Source of the DNA: JACCZR01 sp963844805
Lineage (GTDB): Bacteria; Actinomycetota; Thermoleophilia; Solirubrobacterales; Thermoleophilaceae
Length of the DNA: 64,000 nt
Direction: 5' to 3'
NCBI GenBank assembly: GCA_963844805.1
Contig: CAWJPU010000009.1
Span: 186,001 to 250,000 of the forward strand
Part shown: piece after piece, positions 42,656-50,419 of the stretch
Layout: each line of letters starts with the position of its first letter
How positions within the stretch are numbered: the stretch's first letter is position 1
Position numbers and translations under genes: made by a program
Notes under the pieces: model-generated
Told to the model about the DNA's origin: nothing
The model's input: the letters and a program-made list of their open reading frames with translations, nothing else
Database searches by the model: none

Positions 42656-44287
42656 ATGGCTCACAAGGAGCTCAAGTACGACCAGGAGGCGCGCGCGGCG
42701 CTCCAGGCCGGCGTCGACGCCGTGGCCAACGCGGTCAAGGTGACGCTCGGGCCCAAGGGCCGCTACGTAGTCCTGGACAAGAAGTTCGGTGCCCCGACCA
42801 TCACGAACGACGGCGTGACGATCGCGCGTGAGATCGAGGTCGAGGACGTCTTCGAGAATCAAGGCGCGCAGCTCGTCCGCGAGGTGGCCACCGCCACCAA
42901 CGACGTCGCGGGCGACGGCACCACCACCGCGACCCTGCTGGCGCAGATCATCGTGCGGCGGGGCCTGCAGAACGTGGCCGCCGGGGCCAACCCCCTCGGC
43001 CTGCGCCGCGGCATCGAGCACGCCGTGCAGCAGGTGACCGACAACATCGCCGAGCAGTCGACGGAGGTGTCGGGCAAGGAGCAGATCTCGCGCGTGGCGG
43101 CCATCTCGGCGGCCGACGACGAGATCGGCGAGGTCATCGCCGACGCCATCGACAAGGTGGGCAAGGACGGCGTGGTCAACGTCGAGGAGGGCCAGACCTT
43201 CGGGATGGACCTCGAGTTCACCGAGGGCATGCAGTTCGACAAGGGCTACATCTCGCCCTACATGGTCACCGACCAGGACCGCATGGAGGCGACGCTCGAG
43301 GACCCCTACATCCTCATCGCCAACTCCAAGATCGGCTCGGTGCGCGACGTGCTGCCGGTACTCGAGCAGGTGATCCAGTCGGGCAAGCCGATCCTGGTCA
43401 TCGCCGAGGACGTGGAGGGCGAGTCGCTGGCCACGTTCGTGGTCAACAAGCTCCGCGGCACATTCACCGGCGTCGCGGTCAAGGCCCCCGGCTTCGGCGA
43501 CCGCCGCAAGCGGATGCTGGAGGACATCTCGATCCTCACCGGCGGCGAGGTGATCACCGAGGAGATGGGCCTCAAGCTGGAGAACACCCAGCTGAGCCAG
43601 CTCGGCCGTGCCCGCCGTGTCGTGGTGACCAAGGACACCACCACGATCGTCGACGGCGCGGGTGACCCGGAGGGCATCAAGGGCCGGATCAACCAGATCA
43701 AGAACGAGATCGAGAACACCGACTCGGACTTCGACCGCGAGAAGCTCCAGGAGCGCCTGGCCAAGCTCGCGGGCGGCGTCGCCGTCGTGAAGGTCGGCGC
43801 CGCGACCGAGACGGAGATGAAGGAGAAGAAGCACCGCGTCGAGGACGCGCTGCAGGCCACCCGCGCCGCCCTCGAGGAGGGCATCGTGCCGGGCGGCGGC
43901 GTGGCGCTCCTGCGGGCCTCGGAGGCCGTTCAGCCCGAGGCACTCGGACCCGACGAGCAGACGGGGGCGAAGATCATCCTCCGCGCGCTCGAGGAGCCCG
44001 TCCGCCAGCTGGCCGACAACGCCGGCCTGGAGGGCTCGGTCGTGGTCAACGAGGTGCGCAACTCGGCGAAGGGCCACGGGCTCAACGCGGACTCGGGCGA
44101 GGTCGTCGACCTCGTCGAGGCCGGCGTGATCGACCCCGCCATGGTCACCCGCTCGGCGCTGCAGAACGCCGCGTCGATCGCCAAGAACATCCTCACCACC
44201 GAGGCGATCGTGGCCGAGATCCCGGAGAAGGAGCCCGCCGGCATGGGCGGCGGCGGCATGCCGGGCGGCATGGACGGGATGATGTAA
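42656..44287 (+). CDS. groL: Chaperonin GroEL
   Basis: 543 residues, intact, with AGGAGG before ATG 42656. VTLGPKGRYVVLDKKFGAPT, VAGDGTTTATLLAQIIVRRG (ATP-binding Asp and T-T-T) and LEEGIVPGGGVALLRASEAV are hallmark group I chaperonin segments; the tail GMGGGGMPGGMDGMM is the flexible GGM repeat. It folds proteins in a 14-mer with GroES. Many actinobacteria have a second groEL with a His-rich tail; this is the GGM-tailed, operon-linked type. Confidence 0.97.
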   Translation: MAHKELKYDQEARAALQAGVDAVANAVKVTLGPKGRYVVLDKKFGAPTITNDGVTIAREIEVEDVFENQGAQLVREVATATNDVAGDGTTTATLLAQIIVRRGLQNVAAGANPLGLRRGIEHAVQQVTDNIAEQSTEVSGKEQISRVAAISAADDEIGEVIADAIDKVGKDGVVNVEEGQTFGMDLEFTEGMQFDKGYISPYMVTDQDRMEATLEDPYILIANSKIGSVRDVLPVLEQVIQSGKPILVIAEDVEGESLATFVVNKLRGTFTGVAVKAPGFGDRRKRMLEDISILTGGEVITEEMGLKLENTQLSQLGRARRVVVTKDTTTIVDGAGDPEGIKGRINQIKNEIENTDSDFDREKLQERLAKLAGGVAVVKVGAATETEMKEKKHRVEDALQATRAALEEGIVPGGGVALLRASEAVQPEALGPDEQTGAKIILRALEEPVRQLADNAGLEGSVVVNEVRNSAKGHGLNADSGEVVDLVEAGVIDPAMVTRSALQNAASIAKNILTTEAIVAEIPEKEPAGMGGGGMPGGMDGMM

Positions 44288-44334
44288 GTCCCCAGTCTCC
44301 AGTCCCCAGGGGCTCAGTCCCCAGGAACTGCTCT

Positions 44335-44365
44335 CGAAGGGCCCGGCCATGCGCCGGGCCCTTCG
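44335..44365 (+). terminator. Terminator-like hairpin after groL
   Basis: CGAAGGGCCCGGC, loop CATGC, GCCGGGCCCTTCG: a perfect 13-bp stem 48 bp after the groL stop and before the ECF sigma gene. A weak T-rich stretch (TCGTTCTGGGCCCTTT) follows. The region between stop and stem carries three AGTCCCCAG repeats (44287-44325). Confidence 0.75.
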
Positions 44366-44406
44366 TCGTTCTGGGCCCTTTCGGATCCGCTAAAGTTCCA
44401 CAGACT

Positions 44407-44931
44407 GTGGAGAAAAATCTAAACACTCCTAGCGGATTCGACGCGTCCTTCGAGGAGCTTCGTCCGCTTGCCGTTGCAGCCGCCCAGCGGGTCTTGCGCG
44501 ACCAGGCCGCCGCCGAGGACGTGGCCCAGGACGTGTTCATCGCCCTCTGGCGCAATCCCAAGGCGTACGACCCCAAGAGGGGCTCGCTGCGCTCCTACGT
44601 CTCCCTCATGGCCCGCAGCCGGGCCCTGGACCGCTGGCGCACGCGCCAGGCCCGCGAGGCCGCGGTGGACCGTTCGGCCGCCGAGCAGCGCGTCCGCCGC
44701 GTGGACGAGGAGAGCGCGGCGGAGCCGGTCCTGCGCCGCGACCGCTCGCGCCGCGTCCTGCACGCGCTCGACGCCCTCCCCGGTGAGCAGCGCGATGCCG
44801 TGCTGCTGGCCTACGGCCGCGGCTTGACCGCGCAGGAGATCGCCAGCGCGGTGGGCGTGCCTCTGGGCACCGCCAAGAGCCGGGTCCGCCTGGGCCTGCA
44901 GAAGGCCCGCATGGAGCTCCAGGCCGCGTAG
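44407..44931 (+). CDS. ECF-type RNA polymerase sigma factor
   Basis: 174 residues from GTG 44407. Region 2 spans about residues 15-85: EELRPLAVAAAQRVLRDQAA, AEDVAQDVFIALWRNPKAYD and GSLRSYVSLMARSRALDRWR (the -10 recognition helix). Region 4 spans about 115-170: LHALDALPGEQRDAVLLAYG, GLTAQEIASAVGVPLGTAKS and RVRLGLQKARMELQ (the -35 recognition HTH). Regions 1.1 and 3 are absent, which defines the ECF group. No anti-sigma gene is next to it; the following gene is a MerR-DICT regulator on the same strand. Confidence 0.93.
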   Translation: MEKNLNTPSGFDASFEELRPLAVAAAQRVLRDQAAAEDVAQDVFIALWRNPKAYDPKRGSLRSYVSLMARSRALDRWRTRQAREAAVDRSAAEQRVRRVDEESAAEPVLRRDRSRRVLHALDALPGEQRDAVLLAYGRGLTAQEIASAVGVPLGTAKSRVRLGLQKARMELQAA

Positions 44932-44974
44932 CCCCGCGCGCTCGCAACCATCCGGTCGGCCCGTCGCGACCGTA

Positions 44975-45871
44975 GTGTCCTCTGACATGGAGGGACCCGC
45001 GGACGAAGCGTGGCATACGCCGCGCGAGGTGGCGCGCCGGACCGGACTGTCGCCCGCGACCTTGAGGATCTGGGAGGAGCGGTACGGCTTTCCGCGTCCG
45101 GAGCGACTGCCCAGCGGCCACCGGCGATACGGCGACCGGGAGGTCGAGCTGCTCATGGAGGTCGTGCGCGAGCGCGACGAGGGCCGCTCCCTGTCCGCGG
45201 CCGTCGACCGGGTCCTCAGCAGCGAGCCGGTCCGCGACGAGTCCCTCTATGCCGGGCTGCGCCGCCGGCGGCCCGACCTGGTCCCCTACCTGCTTGCCAA
45301 GCGCACGCTGATCGCCCTCTCGCACGCGATCGAGGACGAGTCCTGCGCCCACGGAGACCGGGGGCTGATCCTCGGCGCCTTCCAGCGCGAGCGCTTCTAC
45401 CGCCAGGCCGAGGAGCGCTGGCGCGAGCTCGCGCGCACAGCCGACACCGCCGTCGCGCTCGCCGACTTCGACGAGCTGACCGAGATCGAGGGCGGGCCCG
45501 TCGAGGTCCCGATCGACCGCTCCGGCCCGGTGGCTCGGGAGTGGAGCGTGGTGTGCGATGGCCCCGAGTACTCGGCTGCGCTGTCTGCCTGGGAGCGCCC
45601 GGGCCAGGATGCCGTGAAGGACGGCGACCGGCTGTTCGAGACCATCTGGACGGTGGAGCCCGAGCTGGTGCGCGAGGCCACCCGGATCGGGACCGGCCTC
45701 ACCGCCCAGACCGCACCGGGCCTCGCCAAGGCGCTCACCGACGACCTCAGCGCCCGGCCGCTGTCATCGCACGAGGACCGCGTGGGGCGGGTCACCGCCC
45801 TGACCGGCCGCATGGTTGCTTACCTCTCAGGCGACTCCGAGCCTAAGCAGCTGCGAGCACCGCACGCATAG
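44975..45871 (+). CDS. MerR-type HTH regulator with DICT sensory domain
   Basis: 298 residues from GTG 44975, or 294 from ATG 44987. N-terminal MerR HTH: HTPREVARRTGLSPATLRIW then EERYGFPRPERLPSGHRRYG, the canonical R-x-W-E-x-R-Y pattern, with VVRERDEGRSLSAAVDRVL as the linker helix. From about residue 105 onward KRTLIALSHAIEDESCAHGD and RGLILGAFQRERFYRQAEER begin a DICT domain, a module found with diguanylate cyclases and two-component systems. It is likely a transcription factor responding to a stress or light signal; the ligand is unknown. The stop overlaps the convergent NAD-binding protein gene by 29 bp. Confidence 0.8.
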   Translation: MSSDMEGPADEAWHTPREVARRTGLSPATLRIWEERYGFPRPERLPSGHRRYGDREVELLMEVVRERDEGRSLSAAVDRVLSSEPVRDESLYAGLRRRRPDLVPYLLAKRTLIALSHAIEDESCAHGDRGLILGAFQRERFYRQAEERWRELARTADTAVALADFDELTEIEGGPVEVPIDRSGPVAREWSVVCDGPEYSAALSAWERPGQDAVKDGDRLFETIWTVEPELVREATRIGTGLTAQTAPGLAKALTDDLSARPLSSHEDRVGRVTALTGRMVAYLSGDSEPKQLRAPHA

Positions 45872-46706
45872 CCCGCGGGCGAACGCCGAGTAGCTCGGCG
45901 TCGGCCGTCCCCCGGGTGCTGGTCATCGGCTCCTCCATCAGCTCCACCTCCTCCGGCGTCGCGAAGGCGTTGGGGCCCGACACCCGCACCACCGCCCGCA
46001 GGCCGGCCCGCACGGCGGGCATCGGCACGTGCACCAGCGGCCGGGGGCCGAGGGCGGTGCGCACGATGTCGTCGTAGGAGAGGGTGTCGGGACCCACGAG
46101 CTCGTAGCGGCGCGAGCCGCCGCCGTTGGTCAGCGCCGCCGCGACGCAGTCGGCCACGTCCTCCGCCCAGATGGGCTGGAACAGCGCGCGGCCGCGGCCG
46201 GCTACCGGCACCAGCGGCAGCAGGCCCAAGCGGTGCAGGAGGGTCATCCAGGGGTCGTCGGGGGCGTACACGATCGAGGGCTCGAAGACGTAGGTCTCCA
46301 GGCTCGAGCGCTCCACCGCCTCGCGGGCCAGGGCCTTGGCGCGGAAGAAGCGGGTGCGCGAGGCCGGCCCGGCCCCCAGCGCGGAGAAGTACAGGAAGCG
46401 CGAGGCGCCCTGCTGCTCGGCCGCCCGCACCAGCCGCAGCGTGGCCACGGCCGAGAGCTCCTCGATCGAGCCGCGCGGCTGGTCGCGGATCGAGGCCGCC
46501 AGGTGGATCACGGTGTCCACGCCGCGCAGGACGTTGCGGAAGGAGGCGGGGTCGCCCAGGTCGCCCAGGGCCAGCTGAACGCGGACCCGCTCGCCGCCCA
46601 GCCGCTTGGGGTCGCGGACCAGGCAGCGCACGCTCTCGCCCGAGGCGACCAGGCGCCGGAGCAGGGCCGAGCCCACGGTGCCGGTCGCGCCGGTGAGGAG
46701 GATCAC
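45843..46706 (-). CDS. NAD(P)-binding atypical SDR (NmrA/NDUFA9-like)
   Basis: 287 residues from GTG 46706. VILLTGATGTVGSALLRRLV carries the TGATGxVG dinucleotide turn at the N-terminus; SVRCLVRDPKRLGGERVRVQ and LALGDLGDPASFRNVLRGVD match the NmrA/NDUFA9 pattern, and RFLYFSALGAGPASRTRFFR with ETYVFEPSIVYAPDDPWMTL continue it. The Tyr-x-x-x-Lys catalytic pair is replaced (R-F-F-R-A-K), as in atypical SDRs, so it may be a redox sensor or quinone reductase-like protein rather than a classical dehydrogenase. It is divergent from the ferredoxin gene. Confidence 0.82.
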   Translation of the reverse strand: MILLTGATGTVGSALLRRLVASGESVRCLVRDPKRLGGERVRVQLALGDLGDPASFRNVLRGVDTVIHLAASIRDQPRGSIEELSAVATLRLVRAAEQQGASRFLYFSALGAGPASRTRFFRAKALAREAVERSSLETYVFEPSIVYAPDDPWMTLLHRLGLLPLVPVAGRGRALFQPIWAEDVADCVAAALTNGGGSRRYELVGPDTLSYDDIVRTALGPRPLVHVPMPAVRAGLRAVVRVSGPNAFATPEEVELMEEPMTSTRGTADAELLGVRPRAMRAVLAAA

Positions 46707-46753
46707 GCGGGCAAGATAGCCCGCGCGGGGCCCTGGATAGAATGCCGCGCTCC

Positions 46754-47020
46754 ATGGCCTACGTGATCGCCGAACCCTGCATCGGCCAGAAGGACAACTC
46801 GTGCGTCGAGGTGTGCCCGGTCGATTGCATCCACCCCACACCGGACGAGCCCGACTACGACCAGGTCGAGCAGCTGTACATCGATCCCGAGGAGTGCATC
46901 GACTGCGATGCCTGCGTGGAGGCCTGTCCCGTCGACGCCTGCTTCGCCGAGGACCAGCTTCCCGACGAGTGGACGAAGTTCACCGAGCTCAACGCGCAGT
47001 ACTTCCAGTCGGCGTCCTAG
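46754..47020 (+). CDS. fdxA: Seven-iron ferredoxin (FdxA-like)
   Basis: 88 residues from ATG 46754 (MAYVIAEPCIGQKDNSCVEV). The first cluster motif CIGQKDNSCVEVCPVDCIHP has an insertion typical of a 3Fe-4S site with Cys at C-x7-C-x3-C; the second, ECIDCDACVEACPVDACFAE, is a 4Fe-4S site (C-x2-C-x2-C-x3-C-P). The C-terminal region EWTKFTELNAQYFQ matches FdxA of actinobacteria. It carries electrons to P450s or other oxidoreductases in the cytoplasm. An ATG four codons upstream would give an extra MPRS; the internal ATG fits the family. Confidence 0.92.
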   Translation: MAYVIAEPCIGQKDNSCVEVCPVDCIHPTPDEPDYDQVEQLYIDPEECIDCDACVEACPVDACFAEDQLPDEWTKFTELNAQYFQSAS

Positions 47021-47232
47021 GCCCTGATGGCCGGCGCCTCGCGGCGTCATCGGCCGGCTCACCTGCCAGGGCAGGCTTCGCCGGCCTCTTCCTTGCGACG
47101 CTTGCCCCCAGGGCCTAGTCCGCATCCGTAGCCAAGGGCGCGACGGCGCCCCCTCCGCGGAATTCGTCAGCCGCCTGACGGCTTTCCAGAGGTGTGCGCG
47201 GGCCGCGGCGGCGCTCGAGGCGCGGCCGGCCG
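47021..47232. other. Intergenic region with palindromic element copy 2
   Basis: The 212 bp between the convergent fdxA and mrp genes. GC-rich dyads follow the ferredoxin stop (for example GGCCGG...CCGGCC at about 47030-47063), plausibly its terminator. At 47159-47185, on the minus strand, lies the second copy of the 27-bp block described at 1331-1357, with CGTCAG at 47165-47170 and CTGACG at 47175-47180. Unlike copy 1 it does not sit in front of a gene start. Confidence 0.5.
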
Positions 47233-48378
47233 CTATGGCGCCATCGGCAGCGCGGTTCCCGTGACTTCGGGAACGGGCGGGCCGATCGGCGCCTGGAGGG
47301 TGGCGAGCTGCTGGGGGGTCGCGGCGATCAGGCCGCGGGCCGCGTGGAAGATGGCCTGGGCGGCCGGCGCGTCGGGGTCGTCCAGCACCAGCGGGCGGCC
47401 CTCGTCGGAGGCCACGCGCAGCTCCTCCTGCAGCGGGACCTTGCCCAGCAGGGGGACGTCGAGCTCGTCGGCCAGCTTCTGGCCACCGCCCTCGCCGAAG
47501 ATCGTGAAGCGATCGCCGTCGGGGGTGGTGAAGCCCGACATGTTCTCCACCACGCCCGCAACCTCGAGCTCGTAGCGCTCGGCGGTATCGGCGGCGCGGC
47601 GGGCCACGTTCTGCGCGGCCGGCTGCGGGGTTGTGACGATCACGAAGCGCGACTGCGGCAGCAGCTGGGCGAGCGTCATGGAGACGTCGCCGGTGCCGGG
47701 CGGCAGGTCGATCAGGAGGTAGTCGAGCTCGCCCCAGTCCACGTCCTCGAGGAACTGGCGGATCGCCTTGTGGAGCATCGGGCCGCGCCAGGTGATGGCC
47801 TGATCCGGCTTGTCCAGGAAGAACTCGATCGAGATGGCCTTGACCCCGCCGGCGGCGTCCAGCGGCAGGATCTTGCGCTGGGCGGAGACCATCGGGCGGC
47901 CGTGCACCCCGAGCATGCGGGGGATCGAATAGCCCCAGACGTCGGCGTCCAGCGCCGCGGCGGCCTTGCCCTCCATCTGCAGGGCGGCCGCCAGGTTGGC
48001 GGTGAGGGTGGACTTGCCGACCCCGCCCTTCCCGGAGCCGACGCAGATGACGTTCTTGACCGCGGCGAGCGCTCCCTCCGGCAGTCCGTCCTTGCGGCCG
48101 AGCCGCTGCTGGAGGCTCTGCTTCTCCTCCGGGGAGAGGACGTCGAAGCCGACGTTGACCTGCTTCACGCCCTCCAGCTCCATCACGTTCTGGCGCACGG
48201 CAGTCTCGAAGTGAGAGCGAATGGGGCAGCCGGCGGTGGTCAACGAGACCACGACGTCGACGGCTCCCGGGGCGGGCTGCTGGATGGACCGGACCATCCC
48301 CAGCGAGACGATGTCCTTGTGGAGCTCGGGGTCTACGACGCCCCGAAGGGCCTCCCGGATCTGGTCCTCGGTGGGCAC
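47233..48378 (-). CDS. mrp: Mrp/NBP35-type Fe-S cluster carrier ATPase
   Basis: 381 residues from ATG 48378, intact. An N-terminal DUF59/MIP18-like domain (VVDPELHKDIVSLGMVRSIQ, DVVVSLTTAGCPIRSHFETA) precedes the deviant Walker A NVICVGSGKGGVGKSTLTAN (P-loop about residues 113-124). LDADVWGYSIPRMLG and YLLIDLPPGTGDVSMTLAQL are switch and Walker B segments. Mrp/ApbC proteins bind and transfer Fe-S clusters. The usual C-terminal CxxC is not evident (VENMSGFTTPDGDRF lies where MSxFxCPxC is expected), a variation seen in some actinobacterial members. A terminator for the upstream gene lies 20 bp before it. Confidence 0.9.
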   Translation of the reverse strand: MPTEDQIREALRGVVDPELHKDIVSLGMVRSIQQPAPGAVDVVVSLTTAGCPIRSHFETAVRQNVMELEGVKQVNVGFDVLSPEEKQSLQQRLGRKDGLPEGALAAVKNVICVGSGKGGVGKSTLTANLAAALQMEGKAAAALDADVWGYSIPRMLGVHGRPMVSAQRKILPLDAAGGVKAISIEFFLDKPDQAITWRGPMLHKAIRQFLEDVDWGELDYLLIDLPPGTGDVSMTLAQLLPQSRFVIVTTPQPAAQNVARRAADTAERYELEVAGVVENMSGFTTPDGDRFTIFGEGGGQKLADELDVPLLGKVPLQEELRVASDEGRPLVLDDPDAPAAQAIFHAARGLIAATPQQLATLQAPIGPPVPEVTGTALPMAP

Positions 48379-48400
48379 GCCCAGAGTCTAGAAAGCGCGA

Positions 48401-48440
48401 CAAAAAAGAAACCGGCCGGGCCCCGAAGGACCCGGCCGGC
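48401..48440 (-). terminator. Rho-independent terminator after histone-like gene
   Basis: On the minus strand CCGGCCGGG (48439-48431), a 10-base loop, CCCGGCCGG (48420-48412), then TTTCTTTTTTG: a 9-bp GC stem followed by a U-rich tract. It terminates transcription of the gene at 48547-49212 before mrp begins. A second hairpin, CTGCCGAC/GTCGGCAG, lies at 48465-48490 between the stop codon and this terminator. Confidence 0.85.
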
Positions 48441-48546
48441 TGAGGGAGGAGAGATACTGCATCACTGCCGACGAGGTATGAGGTCGGCAGTCTCGCCCCA
48501 CCCGCTCTCTCCGAGACGGGCGGGGATAAGTCCGGAGGGCCGGAAA

Positions 48547-49212
48547 CTAGGCGAGGCTCGCGACCTGGTCCGAGACCTTCTGGACCTGGTTCTGCACCTC
48601 GCGACGTGTGGTCTGCACCTGACGCTCGACGTCACGCCGGGTGGTCTTCACCTGACGCTCGGCCTCGCGACGGTTGCGACGCAGCGTGCGCTCGACCTGC
48701 GTGCGAGTGCGCTTGACGCGACGCTGCACGCGGTTGCGAGCGGTAGTGCCGCGACGCTCCGCCTTGCGGAGGTCGGTCGAGACACGGCGAACGAGCTTGT
48801 TGATCTCGCGCTGACGGGTCGTGGGGCTCTTGACGTAGGGCTCCACGGCCTCGACGACGTTGTCCCGCGCGAGGAGGGTGGCCCCCACCGGGATCAGGAC
48901 AGCACGCTCGGCCTGGCTGCCCGCGGCCTTGGCACGCTGCACGGCGTACGACAGACCGGACTCCGCCGTCTTCTCGGCGGTGGCCGCCGTGGTGGTGGCC
49001 GAACGGGCAGTCGCCTTGGCGTTGCCCTTGGTCTGACGCGCACCGGCACGGGCGGTGTTACGCGCCGTGGTCTGGGTGCGGCGAGCGTTGGACCGGGTGG
49101 TCCGAGCGCTGGAGCGAGTGGCGGCGCCACCGCTCTTCGTCTGGTTGCGCTTGCGGGTCGCGGCGGCCTTGCGGGCCGCGGCGCGACGCTGCTGTGGGGT
49201 TTGCTGAGCCAT
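48547..49212 (-). CDS. Histone H1-like basic protein
   Basis: 221 residues from ATG 49212 with a GGAAGGA ribosome site; a frame continues 15 codons upstream but lacks support. The N-terminus MAQQTPQQRRAAARKAAATR and KRNQTKSGGAATRSSARTTR is a Lys/Arg/Ala/Thr-rich tail like bacterial H1 homologues. A middle segment (AVLIPVGATLLARDNVVEAV) is a short hydrophobic helix. The C-terminal half is a long coiled coil with an about 11-residue repeat: VERQVKTTRRDVERQVQTTR then REVQNQVQKVSDQV. It may bind DNA or an acidic polymer, or a polyhydroxyalkanoate granule (phasin-like). AT-rich promoter DNA and a strong terminator suggest high, separate expression. Confidence 0.75.
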   Translation of the reverse strand: MAQQTPQQRRAAARKAAATRKRNQTKSGGAATRSSARTTRSNARRTQTTARNTARAGARQTKGNAKATARSATTTAATAEKTAESGLSYAVQRAKAAGSQAERAVLIPVGATLLARDNVVEAVEPYVKSPTTRQREINKLVRRVSTDLRKAERRGTTARNRVQRRVKRTRTQVERTLRRNRREAERQVKTTRRDVERQVQTTRREVQNQVQKVSDQVASLA

Positions 49213-49284
49213 TGGGGTGTTTCCTTCCTCTCCCCCTTCTCGAGGGGTCTGGTTCATAAGCTTATTAGTTCTAAGCTCAATAGG

Positions 49285-49314
49285 ACTATACCACCGAACA
49301 CACGTACGTAAACC
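49285..49314 (-). promoter_or_regulatory. Probable promoter of the histone-like gene
   Basis: The region 49257-49320 is by far the most AT-rich in this part of the window. On the minus strand TATAGT (49290-49285) is a good -10 box with TTTACG 16 bases upstream as a weak -35. ACGTACGT at 49302-49309 is an 8-bp palindrome between them. The transcript would have a leader of about 65 bases. Confidence 0.5.
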
Positions 49315-49353
49315 CCTTCTTGGAAGGAGTTACGGAATCCCTGGAAAAGGCCT

Positions 49354-50406
49354 CTAGGCCGGCGCGAAAGTGGCGGCTGCAACGCGCGCCGACCAGGCCT
49401 CGGGCCGCCTCAGCTCGGCCAGGTTGGGCAGGGCCTCCGGCCCATCCCAGACGTGGTTGAGGCCCTCGATGCCGTGCTCGGCGACCACCGAGTCGCAGAA
49501 GAGCCGGCCCTCCTCGTACTGACGCAGCTTCATGTCCAGGCCCAGTAGCCGGCTCAGCACGCGCTCCGGGGCCGAGCGGCTCCCGCGGCGGCGCTCCATC
49601 GCATCGCGGAGGCCCTCGTGCTCGCTCACGAGGTTGGGTGCGACCGCGTCCATCACGTGCTCGGAGTAGCCCTCGATCACCGCCATCGTGGCCTGGAGGC
49701 GGCTCATCAGGCGCCGTTGGGTGCGCGTCTGCACCAGCCCGGCCAGGCCGCCCTCGGTGAACCGCTCGACCAGCTTGCGCGGGTTGGGCAGCCGCGGCAG
49801 GGCGCCGGCGTCGCCGTGCCCGATGCGGACGTCGACCGTGTCCATGTACTCGCGCACGAGCCGGGCCAGGTGCTCGCGGAGCCAGGGCACGGCGCCGAAC
49901 TGCACCACGTGCGTGACCTCGTGAGCCGCCACCCAGCCCTCGAAGCTCTCGCGGTCGACGCCCATGTCGGCGGCGGCCTTCTCCACGTTCGGCGTCACGA
50001 ACAGCAGCCGTGGCGGCACGTCCGGGGCCAGCAGGGCGAGCTCGTACTGGCCCAGCACGCGCTGGGAGAGGTAGCCCATCACCAGCCCCGCCTCGGCGGC
50101 GAGCGTTGCGTCCGCGCCCAGCCGCAGCGCTCCCGCGAGCGGGCCGGCGGCGGCGAGGCGGCGGTCGAGACGGCCGGCCACCGGCTCCAGCAGTCGCGCG
50201 AGCGAGTCGAGGTTGATCTCCGCCCAGCCGGCGCGGTCGACGATCTCCGGCGCCGGCGGCTGCCCGGTCAGCGTGAGGCCCGTGTAGCGGCTGACCTCGC
50301 TGAGGGCGTCGTCCACCTGCACCGACAGGGAACCGGCCGTGGTCCCCGGCCCCTCCGAGCCCGCCGCCAGCCTTGCTATCTGCCGGGCGAGCGACCAGTC
50401 GACCAT
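49354..50406 (-). CDS. DUF2342-type zinc-dependent metalloprotease
   Basis: 350 residues from ATG 50406 (MVDWSLARQIARLAAG). GYLSQRVLGQYELALLAPDV then PPRLLFVTPNVEKAAADMGV precede GWVAAHEVTHVVQFGAVPWL, where HEVTH (about residues 185-190) is a zinc HExxH motif; EGYSEHVMDAVAPNLVSEHE carries a downstream Glu-His pair suited to the third ligand. The family is annotated as DUF2342, zinc-dependent metalloprotease or F420-biosynthesis associated protein; its substrate is unknown. It is the last gene of the minus-strand end-joining set, 13 bp from the LigD polymerase gene. Confidence 0.85.
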   Translation of the reverse strand: MVDWSLARQIARLAAGSEGPGTTAGSLSVQVDDALSEVSRYTGLTLTGQPPAPEIVDRAGWAEINLDSLARLLEPVAGRLDRRLAAAGPLAGALRLGADATLAAEAGLVMGYLSQRVLGQYELALLAPDVPPRLLFVTPNVEKAAADMGVDRESFEGWVAAHEVTHVVQFGAVPWLREHLARLVREYMDTVDVRIGHGDAGALPRLPNPRKLVERFTEGGLAGLVQTRTQRRLMSRLQATMAVIEGYSEHVMDAVAPNLVSEHEGLRDAMERRRGSRSAPERVLSRLLGLDMKLRQYEEGRLFCDSVVAEHGIEGLNHVWDGPEALPNLAELRRPEAWSARVAAATFAPA

Positions 50407-50419
50407 CGCCCCGAGCAGG

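Noticed and set aside
42128..44350. A 740-codon open frame antisense to groESL
   Set aside because: It mirrors the codon structure of groEL on the opposite strand, has a Leu/Val/His-biased translation with no domain, and arises because high-GC codons rarely create antisense stops.
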